In this document: positions 17,874 to 24,839 of the stretch, piece after piece
Layout: every line of letters begins with the position of its first letter
Numbering within the stretch: the stretch's first letter is position 1
NCBI GenBank assembly: GCA_003094535.1
Contig: NATV01000094.1
Span: forward strand, 1-43,610
DNA from: a gamma proteobacterium symbiont of Ctena orbiculata
GTDB taxonomy: Bacteria; Pseudomonadota; Gammaproteobacteria; Chromatiales; Chromatiaceae
Direction of reading: 5' to 3'
DNA length: 43,610 nucleotides
Program-made: the position numbers and the translations under genes
The notes under the pieces: model-generated
Databases searched by the model: none
What the model was told of the DNA's origin: nothing
Seen by the model: only the letters and a program-made list of their open reading frames with translations

Positions 17874-19415
17874 TCACCCCAGATGGCAGCGGTTTTTGCC
17901 GGCCTTCTTCGCTTCGTACAGGGCCTTGTCCGCCCTTGAAAAGACAATATCGATGGATTCGTTCGACTGAAAGGGCGCAATCCCGCAGGAGATGGTCACG
18001 GTGACCGGCTTACCGGCGGAATGAAAACCGTTGGACTCCACCGAGTTACGCATTTCGTCCGCCACCTTCAAGGCCTCATCGCCGCTGGTACCGGTAAGCA
18101 GGCAGACAAACTCCTCCCCTCCGTAACGGGCGATAAAGTCGGTAATCCTCAATCTAGCCTGAAGGTTGTTGGCTATCACCCGCAGGGCCTTGTCACCGGC
18201 CTGATGACCGAAACGGTCATTGATCGATTTAAAATCATCGATGTCCCACACCAGCATACAGAGGGGATCGTTGAAGCGCTTCCAGCGTGCATACTCCTGT
18301 TCCACCCGCTCCTCGTAGGCCAGGCGGTTGGGCAGTCCCGTCACCGCATCGATCAGCGCCATATGGTGCGCCTCAACCATTCTCGAACGCAGTTCGCTGG
18401 ACTCCTTCTCCAGTTTTTCCAGCCGATGCTTCAACTCCTTTTCGCTCGCCTCGCTCTTCTGGTGCCACTCATGCTCTTCGCGTAGATAGTCCTCGATATT
18501 GCTCTGGATCAGAGTGATTCGCTCGCGCACCGCGAATTTCAACTGCTGCAGGTCGGTTGCCGCCTGGACGCTTGCGCCCAGATCCCCGACATGTCCGGTC
18601 ACCTGCTGCGAGAGGTTTCGGCCATGCGCAGCGATGCGGTTGCGTCCATCGTGGGCACTCTGCAGATGCACGCCGAGATCCTGCAGACGCTGGGTCAACT
18701 CCTCGAGGAAATCCTCCGCCTCCTTGATCTCCATCTGTACCTGTCCGTAGGACTTCGCGGATAGCTCCAGCAGATCGTGCAGGACCTCGGTCCAGGCGTC
18801 GCCGGAAGCCTCCCGACCCAGGCGCAGTTTCAGTCGGCTGACCTCATCGCCCCAATGACCGGGCCAGGATGCCTGCTCCAGCAGATTGAGCAGAATCTCA
18901 TTCGGCCTGGGCCCGCTCTCCTTTTCACTCGGAGCGCTACCCAACAGGCGTTCGAACAACCCCCCCTTTTTTTCCTTGGCGGGGCGGTCGCGGCTCAACA
19001 GATCAACCAGGCGGGAAAATTGTTCATCATCCATCTGGCTCGGATCATCGCTCAGCAGGCGTATCAGTTGCACTGCCTCCTGGGCCTTTTTTTTGCTCAA
19101 TTGGAGGCCATCGAGCAACCGGACGTACTCATCCGACATGTCGCTCTCACTCGCCCCGGTCTCTTCGGAGAAGTGCAACAGACCATCGGAGAGGGCGTTG
19201 AGCTTGCTTTTGAGCTGATCGTTGATGCCGCCCCTGACGGCATCGCGGACACCTTTCAGATGGGGATCCAGACGCGGATCGAGGCCGTTGGCGGCAAGGG
19301 TCAGGCGGATGATGGTGCGAGTCAGCAAGCCTTCCAGTTCACGGTTCGCATCTTCTTCGCTCTCATGCTGGCGCAGTAGATCTTCGTATCGTTGTTTCCA
19401 ATCTTTCTCGTTCAT
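17874..19415 (-). CDS. Diguanylate cyclase with long N-terminal coiled-coil region
   Basis: The 513-residue protein has no membrane segment. About residues 1-340 are helical, charged and rich in coiled coil (EKELKHRLEKLEKESSELRSR), of the kind seen before GGDEF domains in several Pseudomonas-type cytosolic cyclases. The C-terminal GGDEF domain (about 345-513) has LIDAVTGLPNR, the metal and guanine region VWDIDDFKSINDRFGH, the active site RYGGEEF (near residue 428) and an RxxD inhibitory site (RITD) five residues before the signature. It should therefore make c-di-GMP and be product-inhibited. It runs toward the zinc-ribbon gene, with a 22-bp convergent gap, and sits 90 bp downstream of an EEP hydrolase gene on the same strand. 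Confidence 0.93.
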   Translation of the reverse strand: MNEKDWKQRYEDLLRQHESEEDANRELEGLLTRTIIRLTLAANGLDPRLDPHLKGVRDAVRGGINDQLKSKLNALSDGLLHFSEETGASESDMSDEYVRLLDGLQLSKKKAQEAVQLIRLLSDDPSQMDDEQFSRLVDLLSRDRPAKEKKGGLFERLLGSAPSEKESGPRPNEILLNLLEQASWPGHWGDEVSRLKLRLGREASGDAWTEVLHDLLELSAKSYGQVQMEIKEAEDFLEELTQRLQDLGVHLQSAHDGRNRIAAHGRNLSQQVTGHVGDLGASVQAATDLQQLKFAVRERITLIQSNIEDYLREEHEWHQKSEASEKELKHRLEKLEKESSELRSRMVEAHHMALIDAVTGLPNRLAYEERVEQEYARWKRFNDPLCMLVWDIDDFKSINDRFGHQAGDKALRVIANNLQARLRITDFIARYGGEEFVCLLTGTSGDEALKVADEMRNSVESNGFHSAGKPVTVTISCGIAPFQSNESIDIVFSRADKALYEAKKAGKNRCHLG

Positions 19416-19506
19416 CGCCTTTCGCCGTCACGAGTCTGTGCAGGATTGCAGTTAGGTTGTCATCAGTCCGAGTTCGGCAGCACTGCACCACCAGGCTGAC
19501 GTGAGT

Positions 19507-20310
19507 TCAAGCGACCATGGGCAGCACAACATCTTTCGGCAGCTCTATCTCCAGACTGACCGGCAGATGGTCCGAATGAGCATAGTTGAGCACTTCGTGT
19601 TTCGAAACCTTCAGGCTGGGAGAGGCCAGGATATGGTCCAGCTTGCGACTCGGGCGCCAACTGGGAAAGGTCATCATATCGCAGAGACTGCCCTGCAGAT
19701 TCGTCCTTTCGATCAGGTAGCGAAACTCATCAGAGCTGCAGCCACAGTTAAAATCCCCCATCAGCACCAGGTGGGAGTAGTGGGATACCAGATCGCTCAC
19801 ATAGGAGAGCTGACGCAGACGCGCCCTGCGTCCCAGCGCCAGGTGCATCATGCAGATACCCAGCGGCTTTTCGTTGGTTTTGAACTCCATCAGCACGGCG
19901 CCGCGGCCCGGCAGCCCCGGCAGGCGGTGCTCCGTGATCACACTCGGCTCGACACGGCTCAATACGCCGTTGCTGTGCTGCGCCAGCTTTCCCAGTCTGC
20001 GGTTGACCTGCCTGTACCAGTAGGGGAAACCGGCATGTTCGGCGAGATAGGCGGTCTGATCGACGAAACCGCTGCGCAGGCTCCCGGAATCGACCTCCTG
20101 CAGCCCCACCACATCGAAATCCTTCAACAGGTGAGCGATACGATTGAGATTGTCCAACTGCTGCCTATGCGGCAGCATCTGTTTCCAGCCGCGCGTCACG
20201 TATTCGTGATAGCGTCTCGTATCGGCTCCGGCCTGGATGTTGTAGCTGAGCAGGCGAAGGCGGTAGGCGCTGTCTAGTGTTGACTGATGCTGAACGATTT
20301 GGCCATTCAT
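19507..20310 (-). CDS. Endonuclease/exonuclease/phosphatase (EEP) family protein
   Basis: This 267-residue EEP hydrolase shows the full set of active-site motifs in order: LLSYNIQAG (Asn), VVGLQEVD (metal Glu), a CMMHLALG His, LMGDFNC (Asp/Asn), RKLDHILA and the terminal SDHLPVSLEI Asp-His pair. Family members cut DNA, RNA or phosphodiesters in lipids and inositides. With no signal peptide and no DNA-repair-type (Xth) extensions, the substrate is unknown. The ATG lies 5' of a bidirectional terminator and so has its own promoter. A role in nucleic acid or phospholipid turnover is equally possible. Confidence 0.88.
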   Translation of the reverse strand: MNGQIVQHQSTLDSAYRLRLLSYNIQAGADTRRYHEYVTRGWKQMLPHRQQLDNLNRIAHLLKDFDVVGLQEVDSGSLRSGFVDQTAYLAEHAGFPYWYRQVNRRLGKLAQHSNGVLSRVEPSVITEHRLPGLPGRGAVLMEFKTNEKPLGICMMHLALGRRARLRQLSYVSDLVSHYSHLVLMGDFNCGCSSDEFRYLIERTNLQGSLCDMMTFPSWRPSRKLDHILASPSLKVSKHEVLNYAHSDHLPVSLEIELPKDVVLPMVA

Positions 20311-20421
20311 ATCTAAATGTGTCTTTTTAATTATTACCCCGATTGCTATAAATTTTACGGCAAGAACGTCAGAAAACTTGAGTGCAACACCACAAGTTTT
20401 AAAACAATAGCACGCATACGC

Positions 20422-20448
20422 AAAAAGGCGGCATTCAGCCGCCTTTTT
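20422..20448. terminator. Bidirectional intrinsic terminator (cytochrome c4 gene)
   Basis: An 11-bp stem (AAAAAGGCGGC at 20422-20432 with GCCGCCTTTTT at 20438-20448) around the loop ATTCA has an A-run on one side and a T-run on the other. It lies just past the stop of the minus-strand cytochrome c4 gene and upstream of the EEP gene, so it isolates the two. Confidence 0.85.
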
Positions 20449-20476
20449 TTCTCACCCATCCAGGCCCAAGCGCCAA

Positions 20477-21088
20477 TTATCTGCTAAGGCCTTGTATGTA
20501 CTGGGCTACCGCTGCCATCTCATCGTTGGTCATCCGTGTGACGACGCCCTGCATCATTTTGGCATTGTCATTGGTGCGAATGCCGTCGCGGAAATCCTTC
20601 AGTGCCTTCTCCGTATAGGCGGCGTGCTGGCCGGCGACGGCGGGGAAATTGGCTTGCGGGTTCCCCGATCCGGCAGGACCGTGACAGGCCATGCAGGCGA
20701 CCACCCCGGTCTCAGGATTGCCGCCCCGATAAAGCGCTTCACCGGCCGCTACCATGTCGGCTGCAGCCTCACCGCTCTGCCGCGGCTGGCTGGAGTAATA
20801 GGCCGCCAGGTCGGCGATTTGCTGATCGTTGAGCGGCATCGCCATCGGCGCCATGGTCTGATCGGTGCGATTACCGGACTTGAAATCCTTTATCTGCTTC
20901 TCGATATATCTCGGATGCTGCCCTGCGATCTTGGGCCAGAGGGGATTGATCGGGCTGTTTCCGTCAGGGCCATGGCAACCTGCGCAGATTGCAGACTGTT
21001 TCTTCCCTTCCTCAGGATTTCCGGCGGCCTGGGCCAGGTTGAGTCCGAAGCTGAGGGCAATAGTGATGGTTACGAGCCATTTAATCAT
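20477..21088 (-). CDS. Di-haem cytochrome c4-type protein
   Basis: I start at ATG 21088, six bases after AGGA; the frame includes an upstream TTG at 21094. The 203-residue precursor has a Sec signal ending AQAAG and two class I haem motifs: CAGCH (residues 35-39) and CMACH (132-136). Each half repeats the pattern GP-G, KIAGQHPRYIEKQIKDF and M-A-MPLNDQQIADLAAYY, with likely axial Met residues. This two-domain layout is that of cytochrome c4, a periplasmic, membrane-associated electron donor to cbb3-type oxidases and similar terminal enzymes. It is monocistronic with its own terminator. Confidence 0.93.
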   Translation of the reverse strand: MIKWLVTITIALSFGLNLAQAAGNPEEGKKQSAICAGCHGPDGNSPINPLWPKIAGQHPRYIEKQIKDFKSGNRTDQTMAPMAMPLNDQQIADLAAYYSSQPRQSGEAAADMVAAGEALYRGGNPETGVVACMACHGPAGSGNPQANFPAVAGQHAAYTEKALKDFRDGIRTNDNAKMMQGVVTRMTNDEMAAVAQYIQGLSR

Positions 21089-21255
21089 GATCAATCCTGG
21101 TTTGAAGTCTGCTAGACAGGTTGAAATCCCGGGCTTTCGACCCCGCCAGAAGACTGGCCGGCAATCCTGAAAGCCCTAAAAAAGCTGCAAAACTATAGCA
21201 GAACTTTCTAATAAAGGTCAAAATCAGACAGTTCCCGGAAGAGGTGGTTCAATCC

Positions 21256-21483
21256 ATGCAGAAAGACCCCGATCAATCCCTTGTCAACAACTGCTTCGCG
21301 GTAATCTACACCCCCAGCCGCCGTCGCAAGCGTTTCCCGGAAAACTGCGTAGAACCGGCTGCCAGCGCGGAAGAGGCCCTGGCGGTCGCCGCGGCGCGGA
21401 AAGATTGTCATGCGGCTGAGGTCCTGGGGCCATCCCGCTCCTCGGAGGGCTTTCGCCTCTACTACCTGTTGAAGTGGCTCTAG
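21256..21483 (+). CDS. Small conserved-looking hypothetical protein (75 aa)
   Basis: ATG 21256 lies eight bases after GAGGTGG; an in-frame GTG at 21244 is an alternative. The 75-residue product is basic and reads like a folded small protein: NCFAVIYTPSRRRKRFPENC, then an Ala/Glu-rich helix with SAEEALAVAAA, and a terminal EGFRLYYLLKWL. It has three Cys and no signal or membrane segment. It fits cleanly between the divergent cytochrome c4 gene and the convergent HIT gene. I do not recognise a family. Overlapping minus-strand frames are less convincing. Confidence 0.55.
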   Translation: MQKDPDQSLVNNCFAVIYTPSRRRKRFPENCVEPAASAEEALAVAAARKDCHAAEVLGPSRSSEGFRLYYLLKWL

Positions 21484-21509
21484 GGTCTTGCAGACGCCCG
21501 ATAACGGGA

Positions 21510-22541
21510 TCAGATCCTGAGCTTGCCCATCTCCTGTTCGATGGCGCGGGCATCCAGGGTCTCGAAATCGGATCGGCTGAATGTGGTAATGCCCCCGGCG
21601 AGTTCGTACCAGGCGAATCCATGTGTCCATGGGGCCTGCTGGTAGCTGCCTTGGCGCTTACGGGATAGACAGTAGAGCCGGCCGGGGCGATAGATCAGAT
21701 TGTAGCTGATTTCAGCCTCGTGCAGCGCGCCGATATGGGCCCAGGCCTCGGCTGCCGAAGTGAACACCTCGCAGGGGAGCGGATACGCCTTCTCCCCGCC
21801 ATTGTGCTGCCATTCGCCGCTTTCTATCGGCAACGGGGCGGTGCGCAGATAGCACTGAAAATGGAGGTGGTTGACGGATGCGTAGGCGCCGTAGCTGTTG
21901 TAGGCGATGCCCCATCCCGGCAACCGTTCCCCCAGCGCCTCAACCAAGGTCCAGACATACTCATGGTAGGGGCTGGTCAGGAGCTGAGGCAGCCGGTTGC
22001 GGCGATGGGGAACCAGCAGCCCGTGCATCGGGGCGAAGGGGAACTTGTTGTAGAGCAGTTCAACCTCGTTTCCCAGCAGTTCACCCGCCCAGAAGACCTC
22101 TTTGCGAAGATAGGGCTTGTTGAAGTTGAAGCCGTCCGGATCGAATTCGCGGCTGATCCCCAGAACCGGTTCCCGGCTCATGCGGGAGGGCCGAAAGGCC
22201 CTGACATGGTTGAACTGCAGCTCCCACGCCCCAGCGCGCCGAAATTCAGTGGCATGGACGCCGTCGAAGCCAACCGCCATCAGTTTGAGAAAGACCAGTT
22301 GATCGTCCTCGGCGCCAGCCAGCTCGCGACCTTCGCCCAGGGTATCCCGGCAGTAGGCGGCAAGCTGATCGAAGCGCTGCGCCAGGTCCCCCTTCAGTAC
22401 CCGATAGACCCCGCTATCGAAGCAGGCATTGGCATGCACCAGGATATAGCTGCCCAAACCCGGATTGCCTATCAGCGGTTGCAGTCCCGAAGTAAACGCC
22501 TGTTTCAGCTGCTCCGGGGAATCAAAGGGAGATGGTATCAA
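21510..22541 (-). CDS. HIT-superfamily nucleotidyltransferase, GDP-hexose phosphorylase-like
   Basis: The 343-residue protein carries NKFPFAPMHGLLVPHRRNRLPQ followed by YGAYASVNHLHFQCYL. The HxHxQ of NHLHFQ is the HIT-type catalytic triad, and the surrounding text resembles GDP-hexose phosphorylases of the VTC2/GDPGP1 type more than Ap4A phosphorylase or GalT. Expected chemistry is phosphorolysis or transfer at a nucleoside-diphosphate sugar through a nucleotidyl-His intermediate. Translation starts at TTG 22541; the two codons before it are TGA (the stop of the copper-chaperone gene) and TAG, all in the same frame, so initiation probably depends on terminating ribosomes. No ATG occurs until about residue 88. 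The substrate is not established. Confidence 0.75.
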   Translation of the reverse strand: MIPSPFDSPEQLKQAFTSGLQPLIGNPGLGSYILVHANACFDSGVYRVLKGDLAQRFDQLAAYCRDTLGEGRELAGAEDDQLVFLKLMAVGFDGVHATEFRRAGAWELQFNHVRAFRPSRMSREPVLGISREFDPDGFNFNKPYLRKEVFWAGELLGNEVELLYNKFPFAPMHGLLVPHRRNRLPQLLTSPYHEYVWTLVEALGERLPGWGIAYNSYGAYASVNHLHFQCYLRTAPLPIESGEWQHNGGEKAYPLPCEVFTSAAEAWAHIGALHEAEISYNLIYRPGRLYCLSRKRQGSYQQAPWTHGFAWYELAGGITTFSRSDFETLDARAIEQEMGKLRI

Positions 22542-22544
22542 CTA

Positions 22545-23030
22545 TCAATGCATATGACGCTTATGGTCACCCTGTTTCATTTTCATCTGCAGTTTACGCA
22601 CCGGGGCTTCAACCTGCACGCTTGAGCCGTCATCGAAGATCAGGGTCAGCGGCACTTTCTGGTCGGGAACAAGCTCCTGTTTCAGGCCGAGGAGCATCAC
22701 ATGCAGCCCGCCGGGTTGCAACTCGACCATTTCACCCGCCGGCAGATCGATCTTCTCCACCTTGCGCATGCGCATCATGCCATCATCCATGGTGTGGGTG
22801 TGCAGCTCGGCCACCTCGGAGGCCGGGCTGCTTACAGCGGTGAGCGCGCTTCCCTTGTCGCCCTTGTTGTGCAGCACCATGAACGAGGCCGAGTTGGGCT
22901 GACCGGGCGGAACAGCCCTCACGTAGGGATCGTCCACCATAATGCCATCGGCGACGGAGCCGGCTGCGACCGTCTGGCTGAGAATGGGGAACAAGAGCCC
23001 GAAAAGTAGGAAATGCTTCATTTGGGACAT
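22545..23030 (-). CDS. Periplasmic copper chaperone, PCu(A)C family
   Basis: ATG 23030 follows AAGGAG by eight bases and gives 161 residues with a signal peptide ending QTVAAG. The body has the copper-site pattern of PCu(A)C: PNSASFMVLHNKG, VAELHTHTMDDGMMRMR and GGLHVMLLGL supply the His and Met ligands. The C-terminal tail (KMKQGDHKRHMH) adds His and Met and may bind extra metal. PCu(A)C proteins deliver Cu(I) to the CuA or CuB centres of haem-copper oxidases, which agrees with the two cytochrome c genes on either side. The HIT-type gene follows directly in the same frame. Confidence 0.92.
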   Translation of the reverse strand: MSQMKHFLLFGLLFPILSQTVAAGSVADGIMVDDPYVRAVPPGQPNSASFMVLHNKGDKGSALTAVSSPASEVAELHTHTMDDGMMRMRKVEKIDLPAGEMVELQPGGLHVMLLGLKQELVPDQKVPLTLIFDDGSSVQVEAPVRKLQMKMKQGDHKRHMH

Positions 23031-23241
23031 AGGTAAGACTCCTTTGCTAAACACAACTTATCAGCCCATTCCCGGACTGTCTGCCGAAAATGGCTGTGCC
23101 AACGGCTGAGGAGGATGACACTAATGCCACTCCCAAGGCAATCCAATGCCCGCACTTTTAACCAATTTCGCGCCATTAGTAAGGCATTTGACCTATTTTG
23201 AGTTATTTACCCCAATCGGAAAACCTCGGTTTGCGGGCATA

Positions 23242-23276
23242 AAAAAAGCGCCTTGCTTGCCAGCAGGCGCTTTTTT
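23242..23276. terminator. Bidirectional intrinsic terminator (cytochrome c5 gene)
   Basis: AAAAAAGCGCCT (23242-23253) pairs with AGGCGCTTTTTT (23265-23276) around an 11-base loop, with A and T runs on the two sides. It lies 34 bp past the stop of the minus-strand cytochrome gene and before the copper-chaperone promoter region. Confidence 0.85.
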
Positions 23277-23309
23277 CTCAACCTTGAATCAAGGTTTTCC
23301 GTGACTTAC

Positions 23310-23633
23310 TCAGAGCGTCAGCAGCCAGTCGACAATGACCTTGATGTCTTCGTCACTGACATGGGCGTTCGGCGGCATCGGTACCGGACCCCAGACGCCG
23401 GATCCACCGGCCTTGACCTTCGCGGCCAACATCTCGGCGGCACCCTCCTGGCCCTTGTATTTCGCTGCGACCTCTTTGTAGGCGGGTCCCACTACCTTGG
23501 TTTCCAACTGGTGGCAGGCCATGCAGCCGCGTTGCGTCGCAAGTGCCACAGGATCAGCGCTAGCAGTTGCTACGGCACCCAGAGACACGACAGTCGTGCT
23601 GGCAGCCAGCAACATCACTTTCATTTTATTCAT
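23310..23633 (-). CDS. Small class I cytochrome c (c5/c551-like)
   Basis: The 107-residue precursor has a signal peptide ending ATASA (about residue 26) and one haem site, CMACH (37-41). After it come VVGPAYKEVAAKY, typical of c5/c551 proteins, and the axial Met86 in GPVPMPPNA. The ATG follows GAGGAAA. It would be a soluble or loosely bound periplasmic electron carrier of about 8 kDa mature mass. It is flanked by a terminator on its 3' side and stands as a single-gene unit near the c4 cytochrome and copper-chaperone genes, so a shared respiratory role is likely. Confidence 0.92.
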   Translation of the reverse strand: MNKMKVMLLAASTTVVSLGAVATASADPVALATQRGCMACHQLETKVVGPAYKEVAAKYKGQEGAAEMLAAKVKAGGSGVWGPVPMPPNAHVSDEDIKVIVDWLLTL

Positions 23634-23846
23634 CAGGTATTTTCCTCTAATATCAGTCAGTTAACACTCATACACCTGTAGGGATGAGATAGGCCCGTCC
23701 CTCAAATTTGGCGGATTATAAAGTAAATAGACCTCAATTGCCTATCAAAGACAATTATCAATCGGATTAGTTTACATTAAATAACAGTGCAAAATCCCCC
23801 ATGGAAAGCCCTTCCGAGCGGCCTGACGGAGGCTCGAGGGGGGGGA

Positions 23847-24374
23847 TCAATGGCTGCCATCCTTGTCCGCCAAATGGGCCAGATAGAGGGCCAATCCAAG
23901 CAGTGCAATGCCCGCGGCAAATTGCAGGAGATCCATGGGCGTAACGAAATCCATACCCAGGGCAAACTCAAAATAGCGCACCACGAGGATCATCATCACA
24001 ACCTTCGCGAGACGGCTCTTGAGATCGTCGAGACTGGTGATCGTCAATACATTTGAAGCGCTCTCCGAGGCCTCCGCATGTTCGATCTTGCTGATAAACA
24101 GCTCATACAGCCCCAGGGAGAAGATAAGCAGCACGGTGGCCAACAGGTAGCCATCCACGATCTCCACCACGTGAGTGATGGTGGCCGATCGCAAATCGAC
24201 CCGCTGTTCCGCGCTCAGTGCAGGGGAGGCGTACTCCCCCAGGTGGGCGATCATATAGATGGCATCCACCGAGGCCATGTAAAACATGGCAATCGCCGCC
24301 GCCATGCTCGCAACCACTGCCGCAAACACCACAAGTCGGCTGTTCCAAAGAACCTGTTCAAACTTCGTTTCCAC
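23847..24374 (-). CDS. YqhA/UPF0114-family inner membrane protein
   Basis: The 175-residue protein has three to four predicted membrane helices: LVVFAAVVASMAAAIAMFYM, YLLATVLLIFSLGLYELFI, VVMMILVVRYFEFAL and LLQFAAGIALLGLALYLA. The sequence between them (HVVEIVDGYLLATVLLIFSLGLYELFISKIE and LTITSLDDLKSRLAKVV) is characteristic of the YqhA family. Its function is unknown; members are conserved in proteobacteria. It appears to be a single-gene unit transcribed away from rapA. Confidence 0.88.
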   Translation of the reverse strand: METKFEQVLWNSRLVVFAAVVASMAAAIAMFYMASVDAIYMIAHLGEYASPALSAEQRVDLRSATITHVVEIVDGYLLATVLLIFSLGLYELFISKIEHAEASESASNVLTITSLDDLKSRLAKVVMMILVVRYFEFALGMDFVTPMDLLQFAAGIALLGLALYLAHLADKDGSH

Positions 24375-24839
24375 AATCCACCACGCTCTGTTTATCGTCG
24401 GCCTATTATTCCCAGCTGTGATCCAGACTCAAGTGTTATTTTGCAGGAAAAGTCCAGCTTATTCTGGTGACTCCAAGTAAACTATTGCAATGTGCTCAAT
24501 CAGAATCCACGCTGATCAGCGATCGTACACAAACCTGGCAAGGATGCCATAAAAAATCGTAATAACGACTGAAAAATTCATGCGTTTTTTAGCCTCGTGT
24601 TGCATGGGCTAGACTGTTTTTCCTGGTTAAACCTCACGTCCTCTACCGCAGGAGCATTGGGATAAGTGAACCTAAATAGTCTTGAGCACAGCGAACACAT
24701 CCACCCAAAACTAAAAACTTAAAACTCCCGAAAGTCACTGGTGCAACGGTTGAGAAATCGGGGTCACCGACTCTGGCGAACTGGATTGGCGCCGGGTAAC
24801 TGATTATCATCTGCCTCTTTTCTCCAGGATCTCACCTCA
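24375..24839. other. Divergent intergenic region, yqhA / rapA
   Basis: These 465 bases have no credible gene. CGCTGATCAGCG (24510-24521) is a perfect 12-bp palindrome. The stretch near 24710-24735 (AAAACTAAAAACTTAAAACTC) resembles one arm of the AT-rich intergenic elements seen elsewhere but has no obvious partner. The promoter of rapA must lie here; I could not fix -35 and -10 boxes. Confidence 0.45.

Noticed and set aside
24510-24521. 12-bp palindrome CGCTGATCAGCG upstream of rapA as an operator
   Set aside because: Short enough to arise by chance, over 300 bp from the rapA start, with no second copy nearby; left as a note.
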